Source: an uncultured Kordia sp.
GTDB taxonomy: Bacteria; Bacteroidota; Bacteroidia; Flavobacteriales; Flavobacteriaceae
Assembly: GCF_947489565.1 (NCBI RefSeq)
Contig: NZ_CANLEA010000010.1
Span: forward strand, 168,966 to 232,965
Direction of reading: 5' to 3'
DNA length: 64,000 bases
The notes beneath the pieces are model-generated. The model searched no databases. It was not told where the DNA came from and saw only the letters and a program-made list of their open reading frames with translations. Positions 27,506-36,053 of this stretch are shown here, in pieces (position 1 is the first letter of the stretch; each line of letters begins with the position of its first letter). Position numbers and translations under genes: made by a program.

Positions 27506-28357
27506 ATGAAAACAAAATTGACCATCCTAAAATTAGCAGTGGTATTGTTAATCTTCGGTGCATGTACTAGCGATGACGCAGCTACAATTCCTGATGAAAC
27601 ACAAGTGGAAACGCAAGCGAGTGCGACCATTACGCAGACTATAGAATTACTTCGCGAAAATCTAAATGATGATGGTACTATAAGCCAAAATGTATTGAGT
27701 TCTTGTTTCGAATTCGTTTATCCGCTAAATATATCATTCAATGATAATACTATTGTAGCAATTACAAACTTTGATGATTTGGTAGCTATAGCTTTAAACT
27801 CTTCAAGTTCATTATACATTGATGGCATAGAGTTTCCTTTTCAAGTTGAAACATTTGATTTTGCTACAAACTCTGTTGTTGTCATTGATATCACAACTGA
27901 AGTTGAATTTTCAAACTTAATTGATGACTGTGGCTTTACAGACAGTAATGATCAAAGCGGTGATGACGGAACACAAAGTAGTGACGATGGAACACAAAGT
28001 GGTGACGATGGAACACAAAGCGGTGACGATGGAACACAAAGCGGTGACGATGGAACACAAACTGGTGACGATGGAACACAAAGCGGTGATGATGGAACAC
28101 AAACTGGTGATGATGGAACACAAAGCGGTGGGCAAAACCAGCAGTCAAGAGTAACGGATTGTGTAACATTTAATTACCCAGTTTATATCAATCAAATACA
28201 AATCAACAATGATAATGATTTAAATGCTGCTTTAAACGATCCAAATGTAACATACGATAGTATTTTATATCCTTTTGATATCATTACTGATACTGGGGCA
28301 ATAACGATTTATAACACTGCTGAATTACAAGCACTTATTGACAATTGCGACAACTAG
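27506..28357 (+). CDS. Surface lipoprotein with CFxFxYP domains and a GDDGTQ repeat linker
   Basis: This is a 283-residue lipoprotein with lipobox LIFGAC (Cys20). Domain A (about 68-145) starts SCFEFVYPLNISFNDN. A linker holds eight 7-residue repeats GDDGTQ(S/T), at about 152-207. Domain B (about 214-280) starts CVTFNYPVYINQIQI. Both domains contain a V/L-YPF motif and end with a Leu-Ile-Asp-x-Cys helix, so each probably forms a disulfide. It is a paralogue of the protein at 32555-33628 and shares its promoter type. The two genes flank a FecI/FecR/TonB-receptor operon. It may be a surface-exposed ligand or cofactor of that receptor (inference). Confidence 0.75.
   Translation: MKTKLTILKLAVVLLIFGACTSDDAATIPDETQVETQASATITQTIELLRENLNDDGTISQNVLSSCFEFVYPLNISFNDNTIVAITNFDDLVAIALNSSSSLYIDGIEFPFQVETFDFATNSVVVIDITTEVEFSNLIDDCGFTDSNDQSGDDGTQSSDDGTQSGDDGTQSGDDGTQSGDDGTQTGDDGTQSGDDGTQTGDDGTQSGGQNQQSRVTDCVTFNYPVYINQIQINNDNDLNAALNDPNVTYDSILYPFDIITDTGAITIYNTAELQALIDNCDN
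27959..28126 (+). repeat. Eight tandem 21-bp coding repeats
   Basis: Each unit encodes GDDGTQ plus S or T. Units differ mainly at third positions, so the array is old enough to have drifted but could still change copy number in frame. It forms an acidic, flexible linker between two domains of the lipoprotein. Confidence 0.95.
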
Positions 28358-28407
28358 AAAAATGTAAAATAGATAGTATGTTGTGATGATTATATATCTA
28401 TATTATT

Positions 28408-28562
28408 ATGAATGATTTACATGCAGTGTTTACTAAACTTGACACTATATTGGAATATGTAAAAATCATTCAATGCTTTTCATGAAAGAGAAAAATCCGA
28501 AAGTCAGTAGTTGGTTGAATAACAATTGGTTTTCCATACTTTCACTCTATTTATTTTGCTAA
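28408..28562 (+). pseudogene. Possible frameshifted small membrane-protein gene
   Basis: A frame MNDLHAVFTKLDTILEYVKI runs into TGA at 28483-28485. An overlapping frame from 28482 (MKEKNPKVSSWLNNNWFSIL, then SLYLFC) continues to 28562. Together they look like one small coiled-coil plus membrane-anchor protein broken by a frameshift. The evidence is slight. Confidence 0.3.
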
Positions 28563-28565
28563 TTA

Positions 28566-28608
28566 AAAACACCTCAAAGCATCTTTGCTGTAAGGTGTTT
28601 TTTTTATA
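28566..28608. terminator. Terminator between convergent genes
   Basis: AAAACACCT pairs with AGGTGTTTT around a loop containing a small inner stem (AAAGCA/TGCT region), followed by T8. It serves the lipoprotein gene and, from the other side, the TonB-receptor operon. Confidence 0.85.
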
Positions 28609-28615
28609 GTTTGGT

Positions 28616-30940
28616 CTACCAACTAATTCTAAACATTAAATTAGGTGTAAAACCCAAAGAAAATCTATCAATTTCCCTAATTGGTGTTGATAAATCGTTA
28701 TTTCCTGTAAATTCTTTGCTAATTAAAATGTTTGTATTTAAAATATTTCGAATAGAAATACCTAATTTCCCTTTGAGTTTTTTATTTTTTTCGAAATTAA
28801 AAGTATACGTTGAAGAAAAGTCTAACCGTTGATAATTTGCCAATCTTCCTGTATTGATACCATCTATAAATTGAATATTTCCTTGATCATCCAAACTCGA
28901 TTTTGTGAATGGTTTTCCAGTTCTCCATTGCCAACCAATTGCATGCATAAATTTATTTGATTTAGATTTTAATAATAGAGAACCTGATAATGCATGATTA
29001 ATTTCTGTACTTGACCTAAAGTATTGATTGTTATTAAGATTCTCATATTTGCTCTTGGAATCACTGTAAGCATAACTTAACCAAGCTTCTAATTGATTTA
29101 ATTTCTTCTTTAAAAAAACTTCCACACCTTTTATGTATTGATTTCCAATATTAAAGTTTGGCATATTTGGGTTTAAAAAACCAAGTGATAATGCTGTAAT
29201 ATTATCAATAGATTTATAATAAGAATCTACATCAAAGGTCAATCCGTTTTTAGCATATAAAAAACCTAAAGATACCTGAGCGCTAGAAATAATAGGAACA
29301 TTTTCGGTGTTAGACAAACGCCAAATCGTATTTTCAAGTGAAAAATTGCTGAAAACAGTTTCATTTACTTCGCTAATTATTTGATTCTTTAGTTCACCTG
29401 TAAGCTGTATATTCAAATTTTTCATAATTGGTTTTAGAATCACAATTCTTGGTGCAAGTTTTACAGTATGTAATTCAGGAAAGTAGCTACCTCTAAGTCC
29501 TAGAGATATATTCCATGAATCTATTTTTCGATAATTAAATTTTCCAAAAAGAGCATGAGTAGAACGTTCGGAAGCATCTGAATCTAATATAAAAGACAAA
29601 TCGGAAGTATTTAGAAAAGCATATTTAGCATCCTTTAGTGCATATTGATAACCAAAAGTAATTTTTCTATTTGGTGATAATTCAAATTGAAATTCAGTTG
29701 TCATACCTGAATCAAGTATAGTGTTCCGCTTTATAAAATCAGAAACTTGCACTTCATTCTCCGATGTGATAAAGTTGTAATCAAATGCATAGTTTGAATA
29801 ATGTGCTGTAGTTTCCTGTTGAATATTTTCAGTATAAATTTTGTTCCAAGTTAACGAAACCCCATAATTAGAAGAAGTGAGTCTATCTGTAAAACTAACA
29901 TTAGAATCATCTTCATGTAAAATATAATTTAAAGAATTATTGATTGTAATTGCGCTAAAGTGAAGTGTATTTTTGTTATTGGGTTTGTAATTAATTTTTA
30001 AAGTCGCATCTGAAAAACTGAATTGATTGTCTGCATTGGTTACAGTACTAATTCGTGTATTTTGAAAAACCTTATTACTCAATTGTTTGTAGGTAAACGA
30101 TTGATGCAAATCAAATAAACTCCTCCTAAATGACGTTTGAAAGCTTAATGTATCTTTAATGATTGGAATTTTTAACATTGCGTCCCAGTTAATACCATTA
30201 ATTCCAGCAGCAGCTTCAAATTCGTTTTGGATAGAAGTATTCGATTTCATTTCAATGATACTAGAAACACGTTCACCATACTTAGGATCTGTTCCTTTTG
30301 CAATCAACGAAACACGTTCGGTAATATGAGGGTTGAATTGAGAAATCATTCCAAAAAGATGCCCTTTATGATAAATATTGATTCCGTCCCAGAGAATTTG
30401 ATTTTGATCAAAATTTCCTCCTCTAATATTCATGCCAGAAGCGGTTTCATTAAGGCTTACAACACCAGGAAATTGCTGCAAACTTTCCAAAACATCTGGT
30501 TCTACTACACCTGGTAATGTTTGCAATTTATTTGGATTTATTTGAAAACTACCATCTTTATTTTTGGAAATGCCTCTTGATAAGTAACTTGTTATTAACA
30601 CCTTGTCTAATTGTTGAATGTTATTTAAGTTCTCTTGGGTATCTTTAGTTTTAATAATGATATAACGAACGTTGATGCGCTCGAATAAAAGGTTTGTTTG
30701 TGATTCAATTTCTATTAAAACTTCTTCTAATGTACGCTCTCTTGAATCTAAAGAAATTTTTATAGAAGAATCTATTAGATTTTCCGAATAGGAAAAACGC
30801 ACTTTATATTTTTTTTCTATAATAACTATTGCTTCTTTAAAAGGCTGCTGATTGAATTTCACATTAGCACTCACCTTTTCTTGTGAAAAAGTTATAAATG
30901 GTAATAAAAAAAAGAAGCAACTAATAATTAATCTCATCAA
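28616..30940 (-). CDS. STN-domain TonB-dependent outer membrane receptor (FecA-like)
   Basis: The protein has 774 residues: signal peptide 1-19 (SCFFFLLPFITFSQ), then an STN signalling domain about 20-95 (FKEAIVIIEKKYKVRFSYSE; LDSRERTLEEVLIEIESQ). The plug follows at about 115-230 (DVLESLQQFPGVV; NIRGGNFDQNQILWDG; KYGERVSS), then a beta-barrel. Short for SusC but normal for FecA-type transducers. The STN domain should contact the FecR protein encoded just upstream (4-base overlap) and signal to the FecI sigma factor. The imported or sensed ligand is unknown. Confidence 0.88.
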   Translation of the reverse strand: MMRLIISCFFFLLPFITFSQEKVSANVKFNQQPFKEAIVIIEKKYKVRFSYSENLIDSSIKISLDSRERTLEEVLIEIESQTNLLFERINVRYIIIKTKDTQENLNNIQQLDKVLITSYLSRGISKNKDGSFQINPNKLQTLPGVVEPDVLESLQQFPGVVSLNETASGMNIRGGNFDQNQILWDGINIYHKGHLFGMISQFNPHITERVSLIAKGTDPKYGERVSSIIEMKSNTSIQNEFEAAAGINGINWDAMLKIPIIKDTLSFQTSFRRSLFDLHQSFTYKQLSNKVFQNTRISTVTNADNQFSFSDATLKINYKPNNKNTLHFSAITINNSLNYILHEDDSNVSFTDRLTSSNYGVSLTWNKIYTENIQQETTAHYSNYAFDYNFITSENEVQVSDFIKRNTILDSGMTTEFQFELSPNRKITFGYQYALKDAKYAFLNTSDLSFILDSDASERSTHALFGKFNYRKIDSWNISLGLRGSYFPELHTVKLAPRIVILKPIMKNLNIQLTGELKNQIISEVNETVFSNFSLENTIWRLSNTENVPIISSAQVSLGFLYAKNGLTFDVDSYYKSIDNITALSLGFLNPNMPNFNIGNQYIKGVEVFLKKKLNQLEAWLSYAYSDSKSKYENLNNNQYFRSSTEINHALSGSLLLKSKSNKFMHAIGWQWRTGKPFTKSSLDDQGNIQFIDGINTGRLANYQRLDFSSTYTFNFEKNKKLKGKLGISIRNILNTNILISKEFTGNNDLSTPIREIDRFSLGFTPNLMFRISW

Positions 30941-31860
30941 TGCATATAAAGTTCTATTTTACCTTTATTTTTTTCAGAATATTTTATATTAAATGCTTGA
31001 AAAACGCTCTGTAATGCCAGTCTTTTATTTGTATGTGTAAAACTGCCAGTAAAAATTAAAGTATCATCTATATTAATTTTATCAATAGTAATATTGTATT
31101 GACTTTCTAGATCCAACAATACGTATCTTAAGGGGACACTGTTATACCTACTCTCATTTTGAAACCAAGCTGGGGCTAATATGTCATGTGGTAGTTGTTG
31201 GACTTTTAATAAATTTCCATCTATTTTTTGAATACTTTGTAGAGCTGTTAGAATTTTAGATTCATTTCCATAACTTACTTTTACTTTTCCCTCATAGCAG
31301 GTCACTTCTAGGAAATCTTGTCGTGTTTTTACATTAAATTTTGTTCCTAAAACATTAACAGTTCCATTAGTTGTTTTTACGGTAAATTGACTTCCGTTTT
31401 TTACCTCAAAATACGCTTCTCCTTCAAGTGACAATTCTCTATTATGTTTCCAATCTTTTTCCTCGTATATCAATGTAGAATTCGCATTTACAATTACCTG
31501 AGAACCATCGAGCAACACCACATTTTCTTGCTGTGCAATGGCCGCATTTATGACAATTGTATCATTTTGAAATATGATATATAAAGAAAAACATAGAATA
31601 ATGGAAGCTGCGATAGCAACATATCGTAATAGTGGTAATTTCTTCACTTTCTTTTGATTAATTTGAGCTTTTATTTTTAAAAAACTATTATCAATAGGTG
31701 TATTTAATAATTCATACACAGAAATACCATCTCTAATTTTCACATAAGAAGCATAAGCTTCTGGTGAAACTTTTTCTTTAAACTCTTCATCAGACATACT
31801 TTTATCTAGCCATTTTGCCAAATAATATTCGTCTCTTTCATTTTCTTTTGTACCGTTCAT
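30937..31860 (-). CDS. FecR-family anti-sigma factor
   Basis: This is a 307-residue inner-membrane protein: cytoplasmic N-terminus about 1-80 (DEYYLAKWLDKSMSDEEF), a transmembrane helix about 84-102 (YVAIAASIILCFSLYIIF), and a periplasmic FecR domain (VLLDGSQVIVNANSTLIYEE; LEGEAYFEV; GTKFNVKTRQDFLEVTCYEG; KVKVSYGNES). The C-terminal segment resembles the DUF4974/STN-like tail that receives the receptor signal. It lies between the sigma gene (48-base gap) and the receptor gene (overlap). Confidence 0.92.
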   Translation of the reverse strand: MNGTKENERDEYYLAKWLDKSMSDEEFKEKVSPEAYASYVKIRDGISVYELLNTPIDNSFLKIKAQINQKKVKKLPLLRYVAIAASIILCFSLYIIFQNDTIVINAAIAQQENVVLLDGSQVIVNANSTLIYEEKDWKHNRELSLEGEAYFEVKNGSQFTVKTTNGTVNVLGTKFNVKTRQDFLEVTCYEGKVKVSYGNESKILTALQSIQKIDGNLLKVQQLPHDILAPAWFQNESRYNSVPLRYVLLDLESQYNITIDKINIDDTLIFTGSFTHTNKRLALQSVFQAFNIKYSEKNKGKIELYMH

Positions 31861-31908
31861 AATACGTCATTTATTAATAAGACACCATCCAATCATAAAT
31901 CCCTACTT

Positions 31909-32424
31909 TTATTTAATATCACCTATTTCTTTTCGTATTGACTTCATTGCTAAATGTATACGCTTCTCAACAGCTTTAACGCTTATGTTTAGTATGACTG
32001 CAATTTCTTTATACTTTTTTTTTTCAATTCTACTCAATAAAAATACTTCTTTTTGTTTTTCTGACAATCCAGCTATGGCATTCTCAATTTTGACCAAAAA
32101 TTCTTTTTCTATCATAATAAATTCAGGAGATTCATTGGTGGTATTTTTTTTGAATCGAGATTGATGCTTTTCAAAAACCTTCCTCTTTTTTTGTTTGTTT
32201 ATAAAGATATTGGTGGCAACGGTGTAGAGATAACTTTTCACCTTAAAATAATTAACATTTTTACAATTCTCCCATAATTTCAAAAAAGTATCTTGTAAAA
32301 TATCTTCAGCAGCTTGAATTTCATACGTCTTCAAAAATATAAAGCGTCTTAAGTCTTTTGCGTATGTTTGATATAACTTTTCAAAAGTTGTATCATTACA
32401 TATCTTTTCTGATTCGTTTTCCAT
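31909..32424 (-). CDS. FecI-like ECF RNA polymerase sigma factor
   Basis: The start at 32424 (MENESEKICND) is preferred because an upstream ATG at 32478 would overlap the promoter; the product then has 171 residues. Region 2 is seen in FEKLYQTYAKDLRRFIFL and AAEDILQDTFLKLWE. Region 4 is LSEKQKEVFLLSRIEKKKYK, then EIAVILNISVKAVEKRIHLA. It should direct RNA polymerase to the two lipoprotein promoters that share the GTAGGG/GTC(A/T)TAGGG boxes (inference). The gene itself has a housekeeping promoter. Confidence 0.92.
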   Translation of the reverse strand: MENESEKICNDTTFEKLYQTYAKDLRRFIFLKTYEIQAAEDILQDTFLKLWENCKNVNYFKVKSYLYTVATNIFINKQKKRKVFEKHQSRFKKNTTNESPEFIMIEKEFLVKIENAIAGLSEKQKEVFLLSRIEKKKYKEIAVILNISVKAVEKRIHLAMKSIRKEIGDIK

Positions 32425-32447
32425 AAATTTGAATATCGTAAACGATT

Positions 32448-32478
32448 CAAAACTACTTAAAAATAAAAAAAGTTTCAA
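32448..32478 (-). promoter_or_regulatory. Housekeeping promoter of the FecI gene
   Basis: On the minus strand TTG (32478-32476) and TAGTTTTG (32455-32448) are 20 bases apart, matching the Bacteroidota primary-sigma consensus. It abuts the divergent ECF-type promoter. Confidence 0.65.
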
Positions 32479-32479
32479 C

Positions 32480-32511
32480 GTAGGGTTTTTTCAATCTCAA
32501 TTGTCATAGGG
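32480..32511 (+). promoter_or_regulatory. Candidate ECF-sigma promoter of the Kazal-type lipoprotein
   Basis: GTAGGGTTTTTT (32480) and GTCATAGGG (32503) start exactly 23 bases apart, as at 27436. The second box lies 52 bases before the start codon at 32555. Confidence 0.6.
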
Positions 32512-32554
32512 AAGAATAAAAGTAGAGTTATATCATTTTACATCCTTAAATAGT

Positions 32555-33628
32555 ATGCGTTTTTTAAAAAATATAGTCTTACAATTTTTCTCAATTTCAT
32601 TTCTTTTTTTGTCTTGTACAAACGATGACGTGTTGGTTACACCAATTGAAACATCGCTAAGTCCAAGCATAACAGAAACAGTAGATGTTTTGAAACCACT
32701 ACTTAATGCTGACGGAACTATTGACGTTTCTTTAAATCCTAATTTGCATATATTATTTGATTTTGGATATACATTTCAATATCCTATTGAACTTGCTTTT
32801 AACAACAATGTAATTGTGACTGTTCAAGATTTCTCTGATTTAATGACCATTACAACTAGTACGACACCAAACCTGTTTATCAATTCCATTTCGTTTCCTT
32901 TTAGTGTAAAATATCTTGATGTTCAATCAAAAAAAATTGAACTGCTTTCCATTCAAAATGAAACAGCATTTGCTCAATTTTTAGACACCATTAATTTTGG
33001 TTCGCAAAACACTTGTAACTGCGATCAAACATACGTGCCAATTTGTGTCGAAATTGAAAACGAAATTGGGACATTCTTTATAGAATCATTTCTTAATAGT
33101 TGTGAAGCTCAATGCGAAGGGTTTTCAGAAAATGATGCGCTTCAAAACTGCTCGTATTCATATCATCCATCTGTTATTGATACTTGTTTTGAATTTAATT
33201 TTCCTGTTACGCTCAGTAATTCGAATAATGAAATAATTACTGTAGACTCTGAAGAAGCACTGCACCTTACTTTGTATACTGAATATGAATATGAATTTTC
33301 GTTTCCATTAACAGTGACACAATTAGAAACTTCAACTGAGATTATTATCCATACCAGTGAAGACTTTGGCTCCTTATTGAGCTCGTGTATCAATAACAAT
33401 ATAACGACTCCTATTACAGATTGTATCACATTTAATTATCCTATTCAACTCGTAGCTCCCCAACAAGCAACTATAGAAGTAAATACCGATGAAGAACTCA
33501 ATAATGCTTTGGACGATTCTAACATTTTTTATGATTTTGTATATCCCTTTGAAATAATTGAAAATCAACTAATCGTAACTGTAAATAGCGAAACAGAACT
33601 CAATACTATTCTTGCAGATTGTAATTGA
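32555..33628 (+). CDS. Surface lipoprotein with CFxFxYP domains and a Kazal-like insert
   Basis: This is a 357-residue lipoprotein with lipobox ISFLFLSC (Cys21). Domain 1 (about 60-145; FDFGYTFQYPIELAFNN) lacks the first Cys. Then comes a Cys-rich insert at about 152-200: CNCDQTYVPICVE ... NSCEAQCEGF, with the spacing of Kazal-type protease inhibitor modules. Two further domains start CFEFNFPVTLSN and CITFNYPIQLVA. It is divergent from the FecI gene and paralogous to 27506-28357, where the insert position is taken by acidic repeats. A role as secreted protease inhibitor or receptor partner is possible, not shown. Confidence 0.75.
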   Translation: MRFLKNIVLQFFSISFLFLSCTNDDVLVTPIETSLSPSITETVDVLKPLLNADGTIDVSLNPNLHILFDFGYTFQYPIELAFNNNVIVTVQDFSDLMTITTSTTPNLFINSISFPFSVKYLDVQSKKIELLSIQNETAFAQFLDTINFGSQNTCNCDQTYVPICVEIENEIGTFFIESFLNSCEAQCEGFSENDALQNCSYSYHPSVIDTCFEFNFPVTLSNSNNEIITVDSEEALHLTLYTEYEYEFSFPLTVTQLETSTEIIIHTSEDFGSLLSSCINNNITTPITDCITFNYPIQLVAPQQATIEVNTDEELNNALDDSNIFYDFVYPFEIIENQLIVTVNSETELNTILADCN

Positions 33629-33700
33629 AAAATCCTTGAAATGATCATCATCAATAGACCATCACTAAAAGCCTCAATGTTGGTTTATTTCATGATTATT

Positions 33701-33985
33701 TTATTTTTTCAAAACATCTTTAATATCATCCAATTTTTTAAACATTGCATTTGCAAACGGACATAACGGAAGAATTTTTAGATTAGCGGCACGCATCTTT
33801 TCCACAATAGCATATAATAGTTTTTTGCCAACACCTTTTCCTTTATAATTTGGGTCAACTTCGGTATGATCAATAATGATAAAATCGCCTTGCGGAATGG
33901 AATACGTCATTACTCCAGCTTTTTCTCCGTTTTCGGTTACAATTGCAAACCCTTTGTTTAGTTGTTCTTTAATTTCTATTTCCAT
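33701..33985 (-). CDS. Small GNAT-type acetyltransferase (YjdJ-like)
   Basis: With the start at 33985 (MEIEIKEQLNKGFAIV) the product has 94 residues. The compact GNAT core is visible: GVMTYSIPQGDFIIIDHTEV, then the acetyl-CoA loop YKGKGVGKKLLYAIVEKM, then ILPLCPFANAMFKK. This matches the short YjdJ-type family that probably acetylates a small molecule or protein amine. It lies 25 bases after the porin gene and may be the last gene of the pirin operon. Confidence 0.85.
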   Translation of the reverse strand: MEIEIKEQLNKGFAIVTENGEKAGVMTYSIPQGDFIIIDHTEVDPNYKGKGVGKKLLYAIVEKMRAANLKILPLCPFANAMFKKLDDIKDVLKK

Positions 33986-34010
33986 AATATAATTGAAATT
34001 TACTATTTTT

Positions 34011-35372
34011 TTAAAATCGTATTTCTGTTGTAAATACAAAATGATATAATGTAGCATCTAGATTACTTTCTTGTAAAAATGAACTGGGTAAAATAATATT
34101 TGATTCCAATTCAACACTAATAAAAGGAGAAACCTCAAGATTGGCAATTGTACCAAATTGATGTCCAATAAAGCGTTGGTTATTTTCAGAAGGATAGTCT
34201 AAAATTAAGGCTGGATTGTAAATTCCATCATTCGTTGCAAATCGCCAAAAAGTGACGTAATCAGCTTCAAGTGTCAGTTTCCCTAGTGTAAGGTTGGCAT
34301 ACGGATGAATGTCTATTAAGTTTGAAGGACCAAAACGTGCTACTCTTCCAAAATACGCGCCTCTTGGATATAAAGCATCAAATGTTTGCAAGGTTGCATC
34401 ACTTGCGTCAGAATCGCCACTAATAGCTTCTGTTTTTATACCTAGCGTAATAGGTTTTTCTCCTATTGTAAATTCTTTTTCTACATTAAAAGAAATCGTC
34501 CAAGCAGTAATATTTTGATCTCCAAAAGTTCCTAATTGATAGACAAATTCGTTGTTATAATTGAAACCTTTCCAGGTTCCAAAATGACGCATCCCTAGGG
34601 AAATTCTATTGTCATCTGCCGTTCCTAGATTCCATGTTTTTTGTGCTTCTTCTTTGTAAAGAATATACACATCTGTATTGGTCGTTTGTGTCCAATTTTG
34701 TGTCCAATACAAGGCTGACAATGTTTCATTTGTTTCTAAAAAATCATTGTCAAAAACACCTGCTTTTTGTTGCACTGGAACGGCATAAAACCCTGTGATT
34801 CCCGTAGTTTTGTTTTTGAATTGTAGTTGCACCATATCAAATGATAAACGCACATTTGGTCCTTCGCGAATGTCTATCAATCTACCGCTTCCCAAACGCA
34901 TATTTTGCCTTCCAATAAGTAGATTCCAGTTTTTGTGAAATTGATAGCGAGCAAATAATTGATTGACGCTTAATTCATCTTTATCTACAGGAACAATTGC
35001 TTCTTTGCTTGTAATTAAACTGGAATTGAGTTCTGAAAATAATTCAAAAGTATTGCCAATTTTTAAGTGTGCATGCAACATGGCACGATTGAGAAACCAA
35101 AAATCATTTTGTTCCGATTTTTTTTCAAATTGTTCATGAATGAACGCTTCTGTCTGAAATCTATAACTTCCTCCAAAACTAAGTGTTGTATTGCTTCCCA
35201 ACGATAGTTTTTTTAGGTTTTGATATGTATTTTGAGGCTCTTCTATATGAATTGCATCATATTGGCGCAATAGTGTAAAGTTTACTATTGGTGGTGTTGA
35301 CACTTCAACTTGCCCAGAGACCGATTCCGCGAAAGCGATATATACACATACAATGATATACAAACAACGCAT
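34011..35372 (-). CDS. Outer-membrane porin, alginate-export family
   Basis: The protein has 453 residues with a signal peptide (AFAESVSG). The body alternates strands with aromatic girdle residues. Typical family segments are LSFGGSYRFQTEAFIHEQF, FARYQFHKNWNLLIGRQNM, RLGSGRLIDIREGPNVRLSF and GITGFYAVPV, and it ends in a C-terminal Phe strand (YHFVFTTEIRF). The family forms 18-stranded barrels for anionic solutes. It is grouped with amidohydrolase, isochorismatase-like and pirin genes, so it may admit their substrate. Confidence 0.82.
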   Translation of the reverse strand: MRCLYIIVCVYIAFAESVSGQVEVSTPPIVNFTLLRQYDAIHIEEPQNTYQNLKKLSLGSNTTLSFGGSYRFQTEAFIHEQFEKKSEQNDFWFLNRAMLHAHLKIGNTFELFSELNSSLITSKEAIVPVDKDELSVNQLFARYQFHKNWNLLIGRQNMRLGSGRLIDIREGPNVRLSFDMVQLQFKNKTTGITGFYAVPVQQKAGVFDNDFLETNETLSALYWTQNWTQTTNTDVYILYKEEAQKTWNLGTADDNRISLGMRHFGTWKGFNYNNEFVYQLGTFGDQNITAWTISFNVEKEFTIGEKPITLGIKTEAISGDSDASDATLQTFDALYPRGAYFGRVARFGPSNLIDIHPYANLTLGKLTLEADYVTFWRFATNDGIYNPALILDYPSENNQRFIGHQFGTIANLEVSPFISVELESNIILPSSFLQESNLDATLYHFVFTTEIRF

Positions 35373-35470
35373 AGGTTTACAATTTTTGAATTAATATCAT
35401 TTGCTTGTAAATCAAAACTTTATCAGATTTTAAGAATGTATAAAGGATTTTTTTGACTACGTATAAATAG

Positions 35471-35995
35471 TTACTGTTTTATAAATTGCAAATCAATAAC
35501 TAATCGGATGGTGTCACTAACCACAATACTTCCTGCTTCTGTGACTGCACTCCATGTAAGACCAAAATCTTTTCTATTGATTTTCCCAGTTATTTCAAAG
35601 CCTGCTTTTGTTTGTCCGTAAGGATCAACAGCAATACCATTGAAATCTACAGCTAGTTCGATTTCTTTAGTTACGTCTTTAATTGTTAAATCGCCAATCA
35701 TGCTATTTCCATCATACGATATAGACTTGAATGTCATTTCTGGATATGTTGTTGCATTGAAAAAATCTTCAGACTTTAAATGCCCATCTCGATCTTTGTT
35801 TTTGGTATTAATAGAGTCAATCTGTGCCGTAAAGCTGAAATCTGCATTAATAAATTGTGAATTGTCTGTTTCTACAATTGCATTGAAATTTTCAAAATGT
35901 CCTGTAACTGTTGAAATCATCATGTGTTTTACTTTAAAACTGATTTCTGAATGTGCTGCATCAATGTTCCATGCTGTTTTTACTTGTGTTTCCAT
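35471..35995 (-). CDS. YceI-family protein
   Basis: This is a 174-residue lipocalin-like barrel that binds polyisoprenoid-type lipids in characterised members. The signature runs WNIDAAHSEISFKVKHMMIS, DRDGHLKSEDFFNATTYPEM and FEITGKINRKDFGLTW, which are classic YceI. It has no signal peptide here, so it is probably cytoplasmic. It is in the sigma-54-type operon, between amidohydrolase and porin genes. Confidence 0.92.
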   Translation of the reverse strand: METQVKTAWNIDAAHSEISFKVKHMMISTVTGHFENFNAIVETDNSQFINADFSFTAQIDSINTKNKDRDGHLKSEDFFNATTYPEMTFKSISYDGNSMIGDLTIKDVTKEIELAVDFNGIAVDPYGQTKAGFEITGKINRKDFGLTWSAVTEAGSIVVSDTIRLVIDLQFIKQ

Positions 35996-36053
35996 TTTTG
36001 TGTAATATTTAAAATTAATTTTTGATTTGTTTTTAGTTTGTTTTTAGTTTGAT

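Noticed and set aside
27959..28126. Regular repeats considered as a CRISPR array
   Set aside because: Units are contiguous, coding and without unique spacers; no cas gene is present in the window.
27917..28169. Open frames on both strands over the 21-bp repeats, giving products such as repeats of HHRFVFH or MEHK
   Set aside because: They are shadows of the in-frame GDDGTQ repeat of the lipoprotein; a tandem repeat whose length is a multiple of three stays open in other frames by chance.
32425..32478. N-terminal extension of the sigma-factor gene to 32478
   Set aside because: It would place the -33/-7 promoter inside the coding region; the start at 32424 gives a normal sigma N-terminus.
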